From assembly GCA_037043235.1 (NCBI GenBank), contig JAWRVZ010000311.1, positions 472,307 to 536,306 of the forward strand: 64,000 nucleotides of DNA, written 5' to 3'. The stretch comes from Rhodeus uyekii. Lineage: Eukaryota > Chordata > Actinopteri > Cypriniformes > Acheilognathidae. The translations under genes were made by a program, and so were the position numbers. A model generated the notes under the pieces. The model was not told where the DNA came from and did not search any database. It worked only from the letters and a program-made list of their open reading frames with translations. This document shows, in pieces, positions 59,932 through 64,000 of the stretch (positions are counted from its first letter, which is position 1; the number at the start of each line of letters is the position of its first letter).

Positions 59932-62900
59932 TCAAACATACCATTCCCTGCGCGAAATCACAGATCCATCCACGTGAGACACGTAGTCGCTATCTGTGCC
60001 GTTGTCGTAGCACTCGTCCTGCAGGTAAGGGGAGCCGTTGTGTAGAGGCGGCCCGCTGGGGTTCACGTTATGATGGTTGTGGTGGTCAGAGTAATACGTG
60101 CCCTCTCTCTTAAGGCTGAGATTATCACTCCAGGCTTCCATGTCTTTGTGGTCATTGGGGTAATCGGGATAGATAATGTCTCCTTCCGGTTTGGGCTTCA
60201 AGTCCTGGCTGCCATTGCCCGAGTCGTCTCCGTACACGTCATGAAGCTCATGGGGTTGAAGCACATCCAGTTGAGACTCTTTCTGCATGTCTGATGGGCC
60301 GATGTACTGCTTGGTGTAGTAGTCTCCTCTGAATGTCCGTCGCTGACGCATGTAGAAAGCTCCCGCCAGCGCCATCAGCAACACCAGGATCAGGATCCCA
60401 CCGACAGCACCGCCCACAATAGTGCCCAGACTGCTGTCGGGCACAGAGGCCTGAGTCGGGGAGGTGAAGTGGGCACGCTGATTGATAGGAGCTGTGATGG
60501 TTAAGCTGGTGCCAGGCAGGAGAGATTTGGTGGTGGTGGTGGCGGCTGGGGCTGCAGTGGTCGGTGGCGGCTCTGAGAGGGCGAAATATGGGTGAACGTT
60601 AAAATACAGACAAAGAAATAGATCATTAGAGGCAAGTTTTTGAGGAAAATTCTACTCTGTACTGATAGGCCGCTATTAAATTAATACTACTAAAATAAAA
60701 AAAGTAAGTACATCTTACTTATGGAGAAAACTGAGGGAATTTGTGGAGCCAGAGAATTAGGAATCATATAATAGAGAAGAAGTTACTATAAAACCGTACT
60801 CTACCCTGTTCTCTCTCTTTTTTTTAAATGTTCTATTTGTTTTGGTTCTGTTGGCATTACATATTTAGGGTTACATTTATAGTAAGTCAGCTGGGTTGAC
60901 TGTATCTTATTTCTTCATAATTTTGTCCTTGACTCCTATATAGAAAAAAAACAACTTCAATTTTTCCAAATAAATCTTTCCAAAGATTTATGCTTACAAC
61001 AACAATTTACACCAACAAATATGATTTTCTATGAATAGAAAAATAAATGTCTAAAAACTAAAATGAATTATTTTAAATCTTAGGCAACATCACAACATCA
61101 TAATGTAAAGTATGAAAAATGGATATTCAGTTTGAGATTTGCTAAAGTTATATTTAACAGTATTATGAAATTATTACTGTGGTAAAACCTGGTTTAACAG
61201 AACAAAAGCAAGCTAAATGTAAAAATAGGCAAAATGAGCATGCTTAATAATATCCGATTTCAACTGATATGATAAAAAAATCAAAGGAAAAAGTGCTTTA
61301 TAGGCAGTTGGTGATTTAAAGGTTATCGTTCAAGATTAAAGGTCAGAACGTTCGATCACAAAGAGGAAAAACTAAATCATGCAGCTTTGGTTCAGGCACC
61401 AAAGGGCCAATAAGGGATGACATTCGTTTTAAGTCACTCAAAATTAAGTTTATAACTCAGTTTTAAACTCAGAGCTCATCTTATTATTACATTTTCTCAT
61501 TGTAATAAATTTACAATGTATGTGGTAAAAGCCAAATATGTGGTTAAAAAGCACAGTGACATAGCTCACTGAATTAAAGTTGCTGTGAGTTTGATACAAC
61601 TTTATTTACATCAGGGGCCAAATGTAGACCCATTCAGACAGCTATTTTTCTGTCTTCATTTCTTTTTTTAAATAGTATTTTCAACAAGTGATTCAGGAAT
61701 TCACCTTTCCAGTAACAGGAAGTAAGAGACGGACTCAATGAATACACACTATGAAACAACACAATGTCAAACACAGAAAAACATCCTGTGGGTTTTGTCA
61801 AGCAGTTCCAGAGTTTAACAGGATGCACTGCATCGAGTTTAGTGACAAAAATAAACCCAACAAGGTAGATAAAGTGAAATAAATCAATCACAAATCCAGT
61901 TCAATAAAATGAGTGCGGCAAGGATGACAAATTGTATAGGCCAACCTGGACGTTAGCGTCACTCTAGATCCATCTACAAAAACCCAATAGCATTTTTTCA
62001 TTGGCTTTTGGATTATTGCAGAAAGTACAACAAAAGTTTATGATTTTTACATGTTTCGTTCATCAAGATAATTTTCACAAACGATCACAATATTTATCAA
62101 TTTTTAAGCCTATAGTTTGCAAGATCACAACATTCCCCACAACCTTCCATTTAGCCACATGTTAGGCGTTTCAACACATAACACCTTACAAAAGTGTGGA
62201 ATTACTGATGTATTTTATGTCATAGAATAAAACATGAAAATATCATGAGCTTGTGTTAACCACAGACCTCATTTCAGGCATTAAAAACCCATTGACTTTA
62301 ATGACGGAACTGGAAATGCTTGTTTCTAGGGTTTTAGAGCTCATTCCTGCAGCACTGAATGAACGAAATGAAATCATAAATTATTTCTCCCCATTACATT
62401 TGTGTTGACTTAACATTTTAATAGCAAACTAAATATCAATTCAAGTCAATTCTCTCATGCACTATGGAAAACTATGTGTGTGGTGAACAGAAAACAGTGT
62501 TTGTCAACCATGTCATTTTTATCCAGCTTTACCGAGTCAGCAACTTGGTATCTTGTTTATGCCTCAATGCCTCACTTGAGTAAATAACTGTGTGGTTAAG
62601 TATGAATGGTGTGCATTTCACGAGGGAAGAGCAATTGTCAAGACATAATTTATCACCCAGTGATCCTTCCTCAAACTTCAACCCCTCACGAACCAATACA
62701 TCATCACTTGTATGTTTATACCCGAGAGGTTACAAGAAACGTCTCACCTCGTACCAAGATGCGTACATCCTGAAAGTTCTGCCCAACATCGTTCTGAACT
62801 TCACACCTGTATTGTCCAGAGTCGCTCGGCTTTAAAGGACGAGTAAACAGCAGGCTGCCATTAGATGTGTCCACACCTGCAGACATCGGTGCGTCCAGCC

Positions 62901-63540
62901 TGGTGAGTGACAAAAGACATATTATCAGTTTAGAGCTTGTTGAAAAGTATTGCAGTAGCACGTCAGCTAGAAGCAACCTTTGAAATTCCCACTATACTTT
63001 AAGCAAAATCGAAAAACCGACAGTATTTAAAACAAAGCCAGGCCAAAACAAAGTTCGCTCTAAACTTCTTATTATTTTAAATCTGCTTGCTTTAAAGTAA
63101 AGTAATCTATTGTATAAAATGCTATATAAATAAATATGACTTGACTGGAGAGCCAAATTGCAGAGCTTGTGCAAATATATCCACATTGCTGTAATCAGAT
63201 ACTTTCTTAACTGCTTTTTTCTCACTTTTGTTGTTTTCATTTTGTTATTGAGAGGAAACACAGAACACATATTCATCTAAGAGTATTTGACAGTATTTCC
63301 CCTTACCACAAGTTTACCAGGGTCGTAATGCTCATCTACAACCATAACTAGATTTTAACATTGAAGTGACATGTCTAATAAGATTAGAGGTAGCAAAATA
63401 TAGTGTAGATGCGAGAACTGACCTGGTCCAGAGGTAAAAAAGAGCAGGAGGGTTGGCATTGGCTCTACAATCCAGCTTTACATTTTTTTGTCCCACGTAC
63501 CATACATCCTCCTGGCCCATCACCGTGACATCTGGAGGAA
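59932..63540 (-). CDS. nectin3: Nectin-3, 3' half (third Ig domain, transmembrane segment, cytoplasmic tail)
   Basis: Nectins are Ca2+-independent adhesion molecules at adherens junctions. They bind nectins on neighbouring cells through their first Ig domain and bind afadin through their C-terminus. Three coding exons are in the window: 63540-63423, 62899-62748 and 60572-59932. The first two form one Ig domain (VPPDVTVMGQEDVWYVGQ ... LFYLWTR joined by a phase-2 intron to LDAPMSAGVDTSNGSLLF ... SGQYRCEVQNDVGQ). The last exon encodes a Thr/Pro-rich stalk, a transmembrane helix (GGAVGGILILVLLMALAGAF) and a tail with RTFRGDYYTKQYIG, PSDMQKESQLDVLQP and VSHVDGSVISRREWYV, which is diagnostic of nectin-3. 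EWYV is the afadin PDZ ligand. The signal peptide and first two Ig domains lie beyond the right edge. I cannot tell the a paralogue from the b paralogue. Confidence 0.93.
60573..62747. other. Intron before the nectin3 transmembrane exon
   Basis: 2.2 kb of A/T-rich intron without recognised elements. In other nectins this interval can hold alternative membrane-proximal or tail exons. I found no open frame with acceptor and donor context that would support one here. Confidence 0.4.
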
Positions 63541-63734
63541 CTGTAACATAAATTAAATCATTGTTGCATGAAATTAAAAGGCAGAACATGAATATTAACT
63601 TGCTATAAATTTATATTGCTTAGGAAAATTGAAATCCTTTTCTTTCTTCCGCATAACACAAGAGAGGATACTTTTTAGGGCTGCATATTGACATATTTCA
63701 TCTTGATTCGATTTCGATTTCCAAAAATTAAAGA

Positions 63735-63890
63735 AAAAAGTAAATTACTCACCCTTTTGTCATTGCAAACCCCTAAGACTTTCGTTTGTTCATTGAAACA
63801 CAAATGAAGATATTTGAAATGAAATCTGAGAGACTTTTGTCCCTCCACTGACAGTCCAAGCAACTATTATTTTACGGTTTAGTCCAAATT
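63735..63890. repeat. Fragment of TTAA MITE family A (nectin3 intron)
   Basis: TTACTCACCCTTTTGTCATT followed by CCCCTAAGACTTTCGTTTGT and ACAAATGAAGATATTTGAAA matches the interior of the family A copies; termini are not visible. The bases to 64000 are unassigned. Confidence 0.55.
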
Positions 63891-64000
63891 TTCTGAATAG
63901 ACTCAGTCACTTTATATGATGAACAGATTGAATTTAGGATTTTACTTGCATATAAACATTGATCAGCAAACATAAACAGAAGCTCAACTGTACTTTCTTG

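Overview
The window is vertebrate nuclear DNA. Multi-exon genes with GT-AG introns, TA/CA microsatellites and several repeat families typical of carp-like fish (short elements ending in TTAA plus a GGGATAGTTCACCC-type inverted repeat, and fragments of Tc1, hAT, DIRS and Ty3/gypsy elements) point to a cyprinid teleost. The species assignment is inference. Most protein coding is split into exons of 70-600 bp, so I assembled genes from splice sites, reading phase and family knowledge. The assembled exon sums of c2cd3, med29, rrp8 and the IgSF gene are all divisible by three with continuous phase.

Layout. (1) 1-205: end of a DNA transposon. (2) 913-17882, minus: c2cd3, a centriolar multi-C2 protein, 33 coding exons. 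(3) 18.6-19.0 kb: Tc1-like transposase remnant. (4) 19289-20210, minus: med29, a Mediator subunit, 4 exons. (5) 21451-25964, plus: rrp8, a nucleolar methyltransferase, 7 coding exons, head-to-head with med29 across a 1.2-kb gap. (6) 27120-36374, minus: a 14-exon, 915-residue type I membrane protein with eight immunoglobulin domains, tail-to-tail with rrp8. (7) 36.4-57 kb: gene-poor and repeat-rich (DIRS-like remnant, deleted Ty3/gypsy element, hAT and Tigger-like MITEs, two solo LTRs), with a few repeat-free stretches. (8) 59932 to beyond the right edge, minus: the 3' half of nectin3 (third Ig domain, transmembrane segment, afadin-binding tail).

How the genes relate. c2cd3, med29 and rrp8 are unrelated housekeeping or ciliary genes. 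The two right-hand genes belong together: the eight-Ig gene lies downstream of nectin3 in the same orientation, and two of its domains carry the same phase-2 intron at the same place as the third Ig domain of nectin3. This indicates a nectin-derived tandem paralogue with internally duplicated exon blocks. In human, CD96 lies next to NECTIN3 in tandem (recalled, not searched), so this gene is a positional candidate for a fish CD96/TACTILE-like receptor. It is the most interesting item in the window. I found no CRISPR array, prokaryotic operon or recognisable tRNA/rRNA gene.
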